A stretch of 64,000 nt of DNA, taken from Mesaphorura yosii (taxonomy: Eukaryota; Arthropoda; Collembola; Poduromorpha; Tullbergiidae). Positions 15,401 to 27,289 of this stretch are shown here, in pieces (within the stretch, counting starts at the first letter, position 1; each line of letters starts with the position of its first letter). The notes under the pieces are model-generated. The model made no database searches. It had not been told where the DNA came from and saw only the letters and a program-made list of their open reading frames with translations. The translations under genes were made by a program, and so were the position numbers. The DNA is taken from positions 62,001 through 126,000 of the forward strand of contig WIXG01000208.1 in assembly GCA_009869945.1 (NCBI GenBank). Direction: 5' to 3'.

Positions 15401-16710
15401 AAAATTTTGCACTTTTCAAAAGTCAATTTGTGAATAATCTTGCCCTGTACTCTCGATTTTCAGTTTCACCAGCAAACTGTGGATACACTGAATACATTCA
15501 TTAAATTCGACTCTGGTGTTTGGTCCAATAATTTCGAACACAGATTTCATTCATCCGATTCAAGCCGGGCGTAATTCATATCTGGTGTGCCTTGGGATCA
15601 TGCATCACCAATTTTTCTAAACAACTTCATTTTAAATATAGAACTCGCCGTTCGCCCACACGTACGCCAAGAAATAAGAAACTGTAAACTGCAATTTGCA
15701 TTGAGTCGCGATCACAAGCCATTATTTGCGACTTGCAACACCCCAAGAAATACACACGCGTAACATCATTATCCATCGCCTGTCTATTTGCAATTTACAA
15801 TTTGCAAAAGCACTTAACAAAGAAACGGGAAACGATATGTGAATGCGAGTGTCTGACTGACGCTACGCTATCCATTATCATTCCACGAAAACACTCAAGC
15901 AGAAAGTTTTCGAGAAAAAGGATGCGCTCGATAGCATCCTTAGTATTCAATTAGATGTAAGCCACCTCGGCAGTCGGTCCCGTCCTCATCTGCCTCATTT
16001 GTTCGTGGTAATGAGTGACACAACTTGAAAGACGAGGAGACGAAGACTTGACATTTCGCAACTTGCAACTCGAGTTTTAAATGGAGCCATAAAATTGTAA
16101 TCGCAATTTCGCAATCGCAACTGCGAACAATTGCCTAGACTTGGGAGACATGTGCCCATGTCTCTTAGTCTTTGGCCGCAGATCGTTAATTAGACCAAGA
16201 GACAAGACAATTCGTGCATCTACCCGTTTCAACCTTACACATCCACGGCACTGTTAACATGCATTGGCTAAAAGAACGCTTTTCAGGTGGATTTTGAAAA
16301 GAACAGATGTTGTGCATTTTTTGTCCAAAACGCAAACTCGAACGCGACGATGATGCTAAACCTGTTGCTGTTGCACGCGTTTGTGCTCATGATAATATTC
16401 TGCTTTGGTACCCTGTCCGCTTAGAAAAATGTATGGACTGGATGTGCGCGTCGTGCGCGGCTTCATTTTATTGAGTACAGCCTATTTAATATGCATTATT
16501 ATTGCGGTTAGTAAATTGACGTGGAAAAATTCCTCCATATTCACGCAACGAGCAAACGAGCCTGCCAACAAGATTCCTCGCCAACCACGGTGAATATTTT
16601 ACTTGCTACGCAAAATTACGAGCTACATACAAGCAAAGACATGGTGCTTCGCCTGCGCTGGCCATGAAGAATCGATTGTCAGTACTCGGCACAAACGGAA
16701 TTAATCTAAC
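3409..16710. other. Gene-free stretch, probably E-protein intron
   Basis: About 13 kb without a supportable exon. It contains short simple repeats (ATT units near 4265, GCT units at 8403-8421, ATG units near 11953) and a few open frames of 60-147 codons. None of these has protein-like composition or paired splice sites. It is probably intronic to the minus-strand E-protein gene. Short conserved exons below my detection limit could still be present. Confidence 0.4.
8403..8421. repeat. GCT/AGC trinucleotide microsatellite
   Basis: A short uninterrupted run of about six GCT units. It lies inside an open frame on the plus strand that has no other coding support, so it is treated as a plain microsatellite in intronic or intergenic DNA. 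Confidence 0.7.
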
Positions 16711-16962
16711 CTGTGCTGCCGCTGCGAAGATGAGATCAAAGGCCGCGGCCTGATCAACCGAAGACAGGGCATAAAGCGTCTCTTCAGGAAGCAGTCCCGG
16801 CATTTTGGCGTTGGTGCTCGCGTTGCTTACGGCTACTTGATTTTGATTACTCGAATTACTCATCGTCTGGCCGCTGCTGCCTTGCCGTGCCGTAAAGCCG
16901 CCATTATCGCTTGACTTTGATACGTGGCTATTGTTAGTATTAATGTCAGCTTGGCTTTGCTG
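16711..16962 (-). CDS. Putative internal exon, Gln/Ser/Asn-rich protein segment
   Basis: An 84-codon open segment in phase 0 at both ends. It has an acceptor AG before a CAG-rich start and a good donor, CAG|GTTAGA, at its end. The peptide begins with a Gln/Asn/Ser-rich low-complexity stretch and ends in a helix-like, Ala-rich segment containing MPGLLPEETLYALSS and FDLIFAAAAQ. Its composition differs clearly from chance frames nearby. The phases match the end of the third E-protein exon upstream (phase 0), so it could be a later exon of that gene, within its disordered middle. I do not recognise the sequence, and the acceptor lacks a strong pyrimidine tract. It may instead belong to another gene or be fortuitous. 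Confidence 0.4.
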
Positions 16963-19900
16963 CTGTTGCAATCATTTATAATCCAAGCTACGGTGTCAAG
17001 CCAGAACTATGTCGTGCCGCTGCTGTTGTCGTAATCTTTCCAATTCCCAGAGGTTAAATTACAGGAGAAATGTTCCAGCTTAAAGCTCAAAGTGAAGTTA
17101 TTTCTTGACAAAATGTTTGCACTTTCTGAAGATGACAATGATGAGGAAATTAATACTCGTTGGACTCAATATCGTAAAAATAAACTACACGTCATTACTG
17201 TACTTCACCACAATTGAGTTGGTCACACCGTAAATCTCATGTAGTCCGTACTAACCCGGTATGGTCTCTCAAGCCTAAACGTATCACGGTCACACTAAAT
17301 GACGCACTTCGCAAAAATTGCTAGGCCGTCTAATTGAATCTGTCCTTCAGGAATTTAATTTCGATTGTCAGAGGCACAAGTCGCTGATTCAAATTCACAT
17401 TACGGATTTATAAACACAGCAAAGAGAGAGATGAAACGATGCAGCCCTTAAACTGAAATTGAGAATTTGAACCTAAATCGCTATTTCCTTTGCGGTGGAG
17501 CAAGCACTGATTGTATACAAAAGCTGAGTTACAATCTTTACGTTAACTGAAAAACTCGGAGATTTGAACGCGAAGAAGAGCAAGACAGGAAAAAGCAGCA
17601 ACAGCAGTCTGGCTGGCTGGCTGCCGAGCGATCCCCAAACCGAGCTACGAAAAAAGGGAACCTGACCGAGCACTTAATAACCTGGCGAAATGGAAAGTAA
17701 AGTAAGATGTTGTGCATGTACGCGTACTTTGCAGAGGATGAGGTAGGACCGTGAACCATGAACATCCGATCATGCATGAGGACTCAAGGCTCAAGGGACT
17801 CCTTTAAAGTTTCGGGTTATTTCCACTTCCAGCGTAACCACGATTTGTTCTACCTTTGCAGTACCCCGTGCTCTTATTCGGTAGCATTCATGTGTTAAGT
17901 TGTACCAGTTTGAGAGAATTGAGGAGTAAAACAATAAAAAGGAAAACCTTGTCAAGAGTCCCGTAGTTCCTCCGACCAACCGAAGACCGTGATCGCGATA
18001 TTCAAGGCTCCATGCTCCAAGATGCGCAACATGGACTTAATCAAGAGCGAGGGAGCTCGGATCGTCGACGACGATGGAGGGGAAGCAAGATTTAAAAAGT
18101 TTGTATGCACTTTATCCAAGAACCATGATTGTTATATTGAATAAGGCTGCACGCTGATGCACTGCTATTGCTTTTGCTGTGGTCGGATCTGGTACCTCGT
18201 CCATTGTTGCAGTTACAGGGCAGTGTTGCATGTTAGACTTACTTCATTGCTATGTTGCACACCTCAATACCCGGGAGATGAAAAAGCTATCTCGAATTTT
18301 GAGCAAGGGATGCTTTAACTCTGGCCTGGCAGTGACTGTGGTAATGTTCCGCTCTGCGCGCTGCTCTCTTTTCCATTTTTCATGGACCCACTGAACTCCT
18401 GAACGCATTGAACCCGAATTACATCCCTCTACTAAAAATATCAACAATTCGGTACATTCTTTATTGATAATTAAACACACACCAAATGGAGATACGGCAG
18501 TTATTGAAAGAAAGGTGCCAATGTTTGTGCAGTAAGCTTCAATCACGCGTGCATTCTCGCCAAGCCGTAATTAAACTCATTCTGTCTACTCATACAGAGC
18601 ACACACATTGAGCGAGTCGAGTGCGCGCACGACTTGTAATTTTGTTAAATTTAACCTGATTGAGTTGCGTTTATTTATGAAACATGAATTCTATTCCTCA
18701 TATTTTGAATACATTTTTCCCTTTTCATCTTCACTTTAACTCAGACGCGTCATTTTTCACATCCGTTTCGGTCAGCACATGAAATGAAATGGACATGAAT
18801 ATGAATACCCTGTCGACAGTGACGGGAAGAAATCCTTGAAATATCATCTACGCTTGAGATATGAACTAAAAGGCTTCTTGAGTGCAGCGCAATACATTTA
18901 GCTAAAAATACACGAATATCTTCTCAACATTCTCTCCGAGCAAGTTCTGAAGAAATGCGAAGTACTGAATCGGGATGACGAAGTAAAAAATGAAACATTG
19001 CTTCTTGACTCTGACACGTTCGCTTGTCGGTCGGTCGGTCGAGCCGAGATTCGTGTGCCTACTTGCAGTAGGAAAGTGAAATGAGGAGGAAATGCTTCGT
19101 AACCTATTACGCGCTTCGCTAGAATATTTCCTGCTTGCCGTAATAAGCTATCATCATCATAACCTCCAAGCCAAGAATATAAACTCTAATGATTTGGTCC
19201 AGCAAAGAAGTGTAGCCACGCTTTTGTGTCGTGCAGTCGGTCGTAATGCAGTAGCAGTAGCCTTTTGATCTTTCTTTCCCGATCGCCGTCCGCGTCCAGG
19301 GCTGTGAAAAAGGAGTCGACCGACTGCTCGGTCTCGATCCGATTCGCTTCCATCTCTTTTCCACACCAAACAAGACTTTCTTTTTATTCCGTGTCTCAGA
19401 AAGAATATTGCTCACAATGAGGCTCAGTATGCCGGAGTAGAAAGTTGGGCTGTACTTTTCCTTTTCGTACGCCGTGGACGGACGAGGAAATGAAATAAAT
19501 GGACCTCTTCTAAGACCTGGACCGAACTGCTGCTCTTTCGCTCTTTTATTGAATTCATGCACAATGACACAATTGTGTGCGAGCAAGCCGAATCTTTCGC
19601 CTTGCCTTTGACAAGAATAAGATTTTTATCCTGCGACACCGATGCCGGAACGGATACTTACTGCTTAATGGTTGGTCATCTGCCGCAACTCTTTCCATTG
19701 TCCCGCAGTGTCGTCGGATGACAAACACGGCATGGCAAGGTGTCCGGTTTTCGTTTACACAACAAAGACGCACGGTGCATGAGAATAACAACAATGACAA
19801 TGACGACTTTATGAAATTCTTGCGAGTGAGCGCCTGAGACTGAAGTTTGAATAATAATGAATGTGAGCACCAGCTTTACCCCATACGGAGCTACCGGAAA

Positions 19901-22900
19901 GAAATCTCGACTTGGTGGAAAGGTGCAAAAGTTAACAAGGACAAGTTTGCATTGTTAAAATATTTGGTGCATGGTTGTGGGCGATAGGCAGCGAGCCCAG
20001 CCTGCTGCTGTCAGTCATAATACATCGTGCACTAAGCTTTGGGACGAGCGACCTTCGTTACGACCACGGACTGGCTTCCGCCACGTCACACGTTGCACAT
20101 GTCGCTTGTTTGTAAAAAATCAGAGCTAAATGCTTTTTGATCGCATCATCCAGATTTCTGATTACGATGAAATCGATCAATCAAGTGACACGAAAAACCT
20201 CACTCCGACGAAAATTGACGTCGCGACGTCAATGAGTTAAGTCACCCTCAGCAGCTAATTTGGAACGCTTGGGTTTAATGACATTGAAATGTAATCGTGA
20301 TTACGGCATATGGTAGCTATGTGCGCCAGGAATAATAATGGCCGTGTGTCTTACTCGCTTGGTAATAAAACAGTTCATAATTGCGTCTATTCAATTTTTC
20401 TCAGTTTCAGTTTCATAATTCCCTAAGCTCTTAATTCAACAAGAGTCAGAGTCTCTTTTAATCCGAGTTAAGATTCCATAGTTAATGCCCTGCCAAAACG
20501 CTTCACCTTCAATGTTCCTGACTGGAAAGGATTTCAGAGCCAAGCAAATGAAGTCAGTCTTGCACGCATCAGTTGAACTGAAAGGGGCAACCTCCATTGG
20601 CTGGCAATGGCAATGAGGTCCCAGAGAAACGCGTTACGTAAAGTCCGTCGGTCGAAAGGATCTCCGAAATACGAGACGATCGTGTCGTGTCTTGGAAAAT
20701 AAAACAGGACGTGGACGAAGATGAGGACGGATTTTAACTCTCATTACATTATCCATTTAAATGTGAGCGGAGAACAACCAGTCAGTGGTAAAATGCATTT
20801 ATAACACTGCACACTACCAGCAAATGCCCCGCACCCGCATACATGCGTGGAAGCGTAGTGCAGCAATTATTTCATAAATTACAATGTAGCGTAACGTAAT
20901 GCATATTGTGCTCTGCGCTGCTCTGCTCTGTGCCTAAAGAAAAGGATGCGAGATGCGATGGCGATGGGTTAGCTTTTGCTGCTGCTCTTTCTCAAATAAA
21001 GAAAACACCAGACTCATAGAGTTCGGGTCCGGGTCCCGGTCCGAGAGAGATGATGAAGGAGGGTAATATTTTTTCACGGAGACCGGAGCGAGAGAGAAAC
21101 GGAGGGTTGCTGGCGACCGTGCAATGAAAGTTAAAGCCAGGCATTATTATTATTACGACTTGGACGACTAAAATATAATTTTCATCGTGTAATAACTTTC
21201 GGAACACTGGCTGGCTTTGTAGCACAGTATTGGCTGAGTCATGCTTCACTGTTATGCTTTGTGAACTTCAGTTAGGGGCCTTACTTTTTTACACTATTCC
21301 ACCGCGAAATCGAAGGTGAAAGGTAATTAAGCCACTGGACCTGGCAATTCACAGGGCACTGTGCTTGAGGCCAAGCTGACTTTCACTTTCAGCCACATTC
21401 AAACCCAAAATCAATCCAGAACTCAAATAATGCCATAATTCGAGGAGATGCGAATGTGAACACTCAACCCTTACACACGAGATTATTTACAAGTTGGATG
21501 ACGATTCTCCATTCTAACGGAAAAGGAGAGTTGCGTGGAAGGGTAAACTCCGATTCCGTGTCCATACGCAGACTATTACGCAACTCGGCACGGAATAAAA
21601 AATATGAGATGGGGGAGTAATAACAATAATAATATGAGCCATGAGCGCGAGATGTGCTGGATGGAAATGTAATGATGATGAAATTATGGAACAAAGTTAT
21701 CGCCTCGCTATGAAAATTCTGTCTAGATGCAGATCAGTTAAATCGTCTGTGCGGCTATTCCAGTCTCCCTGCTCAAGATCCAGCTAAAGTGTATTTGGTA
21801 AGCAACAGCACCTTGAACTTGAAACATAACGGAACAATAAAAGTAAAAAATAATCCGTCTAGCATTTGGGATAAAGATAACAGAATCGATAAGCTATCAA
21901 TGCACCACTGCCTTGCACGAGAGCACGAGAAATGGAAAATTAATGATTCGATGCTCAACCCCTCAAAAGCGCAGACGGGATAAGGTTAATGAGTTGAACC
22001 CGGACGGATGAAAGTGAGGGCAGAGTGTGTCGAGTGTAATTTGAGTAATCCAGACCCAGAACCCAAAATCAAATCTTCCTCAGTACAAATGCACGTCGAG
22101 CATATTTTAAAAATTAGTCTGAAGAGATGAACTCTGGCTTATCATTTCACATTGCTGGATAATATTGGAGCAGGAGAATGAAGAAGTGAAAAGGATTAAA
22201 AACTTTTGCTGTGAATCTGAATCCTCACTCTGTCTACATCAAACTATGACGATACAAAGTTGCATTGATATTGCATAATAGTAAATGAATTACGGAGAAT
22301 CTTCTCGGCATGCTTAATCCCCCGTGCTGTAGATTGCGTATTCCCAGTAGACTAGAATATTACGAATAATAAAATTATAGTTAATCTTCTTACCCTCTTT
22401 TTCAATGACAACATCATTTCGCTATTCGGTATATTTCAATACGCGAGCATTGACTACTGACGCAGTGAATGCAAAACCTCAAAACAAATAGGGCTCGGAT
22501 CGGATGTGATTGTGATTCAGGTGAGATGATAAAAAAGCAGGAACAGGAGACAGTGTCGGTGGTTACTCCGTCCCCAATATGAACTACTACGCGTACTTAT
22601 AGCCGACAAAAGACGCTTAAATGGCCGTATTTTCATTGCGGTTTTCGTAGCAATCATTTCTTCCACTTCCAGAATGCCTTCATGCTTGATTGAGTCAAAG
22701 CCAACTTCGAAAACTCAAGTGCTCAAGATGGAAAAATAAATGGAAAAGTTGGAGCAGTCGAATGATCTATTTCAAGCGGTGCAAAGTGTGTTTGTACTCG
22801 TACGGGGTAAAAAATAATGGCCTGACCCTCTTCATCGTCTTACCTGGCTTCGCGTGTCTACCGCTCTCGTATATGTGCAGACGTGCAGGTTAACAAAGCA

Positions 22901-25900
22901 TTAAGCACTGCGCACTGAGGTAAACTTAAAAGCTGGTTTTTTGGCTGCTTGTTTTCAACCCGCACGGCACCAGCACGTAAGTCGCGTGGCTTGTCGAACG
23001 CCACATTCGAAACACGGATCTCGAAACACCTGCCGCTACCGCATTCATGCATGTACGTAGAAACTCAACTGACGCGACGTACTGGGTTATGGATTTGGAA
23101 TCTTACGACCCACAAGGGTGAAAAGGGAAGTGGAGACTGCGTGCCATGCCGGAGACGTTCGTTCCAATTTGTAATAATGCAATCCGCTGTGCCGTACTGG
23201 TATCGCGTATCGCGGCATCAGTCTCGGAATTTTCGTGCTCCAAATTAATTTGTGCGACCATGCTCAAAAACGAGATTACAAGAAAATTATTGTCAACAAA
23301 ATCCTGCGTCGCATATTTTCATGTCAAATGGTCTTCGCACAGTAAAGAAAAGCCACGTAAATAATTAATCAATCACGAATTCGAATATCAAATTCAGAAT
23401 TAATGGCCCATTATGCATCAGAGTCATTTTGTCATGTGTTTCACATGATAAGAAGATTTCTTCCATGATGTGATTTTTCTCGACTGACTCGGCGAGTCAC
23501 GAAGGTCCTGGCGGACTCGCAAACCACTTTTCTCGTCATGTTGATACATGCACATTTTGTAGGCAGTAATTATTAAGGAGATCATGCAACCTATAAACTC
23601 CAGAGTCAAAGATTAAAGCACGCGTCGCCGGCCTTTGTTGTTTGGCCGTGTACAGTCATGTCATTGAATGAACAATGATTCAGACTTCATGGCCTGCATG
23701 TCGGCAGTTATCAAATACAGTACCCGTGCCTCGCCTGGGACAGCGGAAGTCCACAATTCATTTCTAAGCAGAATTCACATTCATGTACTCGTAATAGCGA
23801 TGCTATCTCAAATTCCAATGTGGAATCACCACTCATTGTAGGAAATTTGGTAATATTTCAGAAGCGTACGGAACACAGTGAAGACTTCCATCCACGCAAT
23901 GCAACGCTTTTGTATTGCAACACTATGAAATGCACCCCAAAACGAGCCGCTGCATCTTCGTCCGAGGCCGTGTCCGACAAAAGAAATCAAATTATACACA
24001 TCACATGAACGAGTTAGCGTTAGAGGGGAATTCGACTTGTCTTTCTGCTTAGCCGGAGCACAGCCATTAGTAATGCGCTGGTAATGAGAATGAGTCGCGG
24101 AGAGAAATAAAATAAATTAGAGTTAATACAGCGTGGCATTGACAAGGCAAGTGCGTCCGTGCTCGCCGTATGTCTCCAATTTGATTCTTGTGCCGATTGC
24201 CGTCGTGCGAGGGTTGAGCTGTTTGCTGTTGGATGAGCTCCTGCAGTATGCAGTAGTGCCATGCGTTGCAATGCTACTTGAGTGGGTAACAACAATTAAC
24301 AATTAACATGAGTAATAAATACATTTTCATTTAGCGTTCATCCTCCCTCAATTGTAAGTACGAGGACTGAAGTGCTCAGAATAGTGAAACATTTTTCCAT
24401 GCTACTGGCTCGCTGATGTTCATTACAACCGAACAGAAAAGACATGACATATGTTTTCAGTAGAGCAAGAATTAACCTTGCACTCATCACATGGCACAGC
24501 GGCACGGTGGAATAATCAAGTTCCGTTACAGATTCTCAACGCGAGCACTCCGCATCTTGTAATTCACCCTCGCGCCGTCTCCTTCAATAAAACTCCATTA
24601 ATTTGAGTTTATTTACAAGCCCGACTTCCTGGCTCGGAAAAGGTGAACAAAAGTATGAGGAAGCTGCTTCTGAAGTTTTCTCCAAAAAATATTAACCGTT
24701 AGGTAAACGTTTTTTCCTCATTCCTGGATCCGGATCAAGATCAAGAGCGCAGACGTGGTGCACCTTGTCTTAATTGAAAATGAAAGGCCGCATACTTTTT
24801 AGCGTTTTAGCTTCTTGGGAGGGTGAAACGATTTTGTTTCACGGAAACCTCAGAAAATGTGGTCGGTCGGTTTAGTTTAATGCACAGTCATTGTTCGGCG
24901 GCTCATTATAACGGGACGAGTAGAGACTATTGAATAAGATCGAATTTCATTTCCAGGTTCCAGGAATTATTATCTTTCATGTGCGCTTGATACCGTTTGA
25001 CTATTTCAGCTTAATCTCAATGACCTACAGTCAAAGTTTAACCTCGCTTAATGATAAGGGCGCTCTTCCGTCCGCTGAACAGAATCGGAAATTGCTTGTG
25101 TCCAGTTCAAGGATAATGCGGTGCACCAGCGACTTCAATTTCCTTGCACGCGCACGCGACCGACCCACCGACGGTCGTTGGCAATTGATTCCGACTTCCT
25201 GCGTCCCCTTCGCATTGCTCTGTGACTTTGGCTTATTACGTACTTGTTCCTACTTCGAACTAATCCTGTAATGTTAATGCTAATGCTGTAATCATGTCAG
25301 AATTGGAATTCCAATATAAATGCATGAAGCTCGACCCGGCATTCCGATGCTATGCAAATATTATAGCAACATCACAGTAATACGTCCTATAATAAAAGAT
25401 CATGTTAGATTATGCTTGAAATCCAATATAATCCAAGGTACCGTTGCTGTTTATATATTCCAAACCGTCATCCTTCAAAAATTGAATCCATAATATTAGA
25501 AATGCTCCATTGCTTCGTTCGAGTTAGTCATAATGTAAGTCGGGGCTTAAAAGCGGGACTACACAAGCAAATAGAAATATTAGAATAAAGTATCCCGATG
25601 CGAGCTGAAGTCGATCTCTAGACCAAGACCAGACCAAGCGAGCAGTCATAACGACTTGTCACTCCACCAACTCGTGCTTTTCCTTCCTGACTTATCCGGT
25701 GGTGGTGTGGTGTGATGTGCATGGCGAATACAGCATAACCAAAATACAAAGTAGGCTATTAGTACGTATATTTTGCACTTGCACCTAAAAATGGATGGAT
25801 GATGCTGAAATGGTGATGATGAGATTTCCAGAAGTCGAAGTCAAGCTTCACACTGGATATTATTTCATTTCCAATATTGAGCAGTCGTGTCGAAATATTT

Positions 25901-27289
25901 GATTTGAATACACAACCAACAGAGCAACGTTTTGATTCTGTATGATGCCATCATTCGAAATTGAAATGGAGAGCCGTGCAAAAAGAGGTAAAATGCAAGA
26001 CATGAGACACGGGCGCACGGAACGGAGCGTCATATTCAGTGAGATACGCGCGTGAGGCTAGAATAGGGAGAACTGCAACGTGTGAATTCTTTTTCCTGCT
26101 GGAAGACAAGCGCAAACCAAACCACCGGGTTGTAGTCACAATCTCACATGTTTCGCATACCAAAAGATTGTTTTTTAAAACATGTCAAATTCCTGGGTTT
26201 CCAATATCAGTTCAGAAATGCCAAACGACAAATCTTGCTGACTTGCAGCTAAATCAAGGTACTTGTGAGTACGACATGCCATTATTTAGGCTCGGCCTCG
26301 AATCCGTCACAATCGTTTTCCTCTGGCTCAAGCGAGTTGCATGACTTTACTCTCAAAAATTTGGATAATTTAACTCGCCCAAAGCGGGCAGGTGTTTGTG
26401 TTTTTAACTCGGTGCTTGGCGTTTGGTTGGAATTCAAAACAATGTACACGCTTCCTGCCGCAGCCGGCATGCAACCTGTTTAGCATTGTGAGAACTTGCT
26501 GCCAATTCCAAGAATCCTTCACTGCGCCGCAGTGCAGCATCCGTCCGTCATCTCATCTTTTATCCATGTGGCGTTTGCTTGTGGTAGTTTTGCACATATA
26601 GGAGGAATTATAAGAAATGGTAAATCTTCATTTGTCAAGTCGCGCGGCCCCGACAGAGGTCAATAATTTATTTGGTGATGCTGAACCTGAAACTTGATAC
26701 GTGCCTCTAATAACCTGAAAGCTCACTCGTTTAATAATTCGCAAATTAACTCGACTCCGAGTCAAATGTGCGAATTCCGAGCGCAAGCTTAAATTACAGT
26801 CGTATTTGTAATGTACCTCAACTGGGCACGCCATAAACCAAGACTGGTCTATGACTCATACCATTTTGGGCAAAGGCAAAATCAACTCGTCAATGTAAAA
26901 TGTATCTTGTAACATTAAAATTACTATCATTAACCCATCACACCAGACAACAACTCGTTTCGTTGCCGTGTACGTATGTGTAAGCAAAAACTTCGAGCAG
27001 TACAACTTAACCTTTGTAAAGGGAATGGCGAATGTGGAAACGAGTCAAGTCGTTCGAAGTTGACTCGTCCAATGTGACAATGAGAAACGATTTGCTGCTT
27101 ATCTCTATCTACTTGCGCTTGACAATGAAATTGATGCGAAATGTGAAATGCGACGTGCGGACAACTTGAGTTTAGTCTACACCCACAACTCGGTACTTGA
27201 CATGGGCTTACGAGAAGTGGAACTGAGCTTGCACTCAGAGATAGCAAGCAGCGCGTGTATGAGTGTAATGAAAACAATTGACTACTTAC
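16963..27289. other. Long intron-like stretch with isolated splice-like sites
   Basis: About 10 kb with no recognisable exon. Isolated strong donor-like sites occur on the minus strand, for example near 19662 (GCA|GTAAGT preceded by an ATG) and near 22843 (CCAG|GTAAGA), but no paired exon is convincing. It is probably intronic to the E-protein gene. Confidence 0.4.

Noticed and set aside
19119-19586. 155-codon minus-strand frame
   Set aside because: It starts only at TTG, has several overlapping frames of similar length and shows no recognisable composition or motif.
20110-20175. Minus-strand peptide LDDAIKKH resembling the E-protein LDDAIHVLRNH element
   Set aside because: Only five residues match, the surrounding sequence does not follow the family, and no splice sites bracket it.
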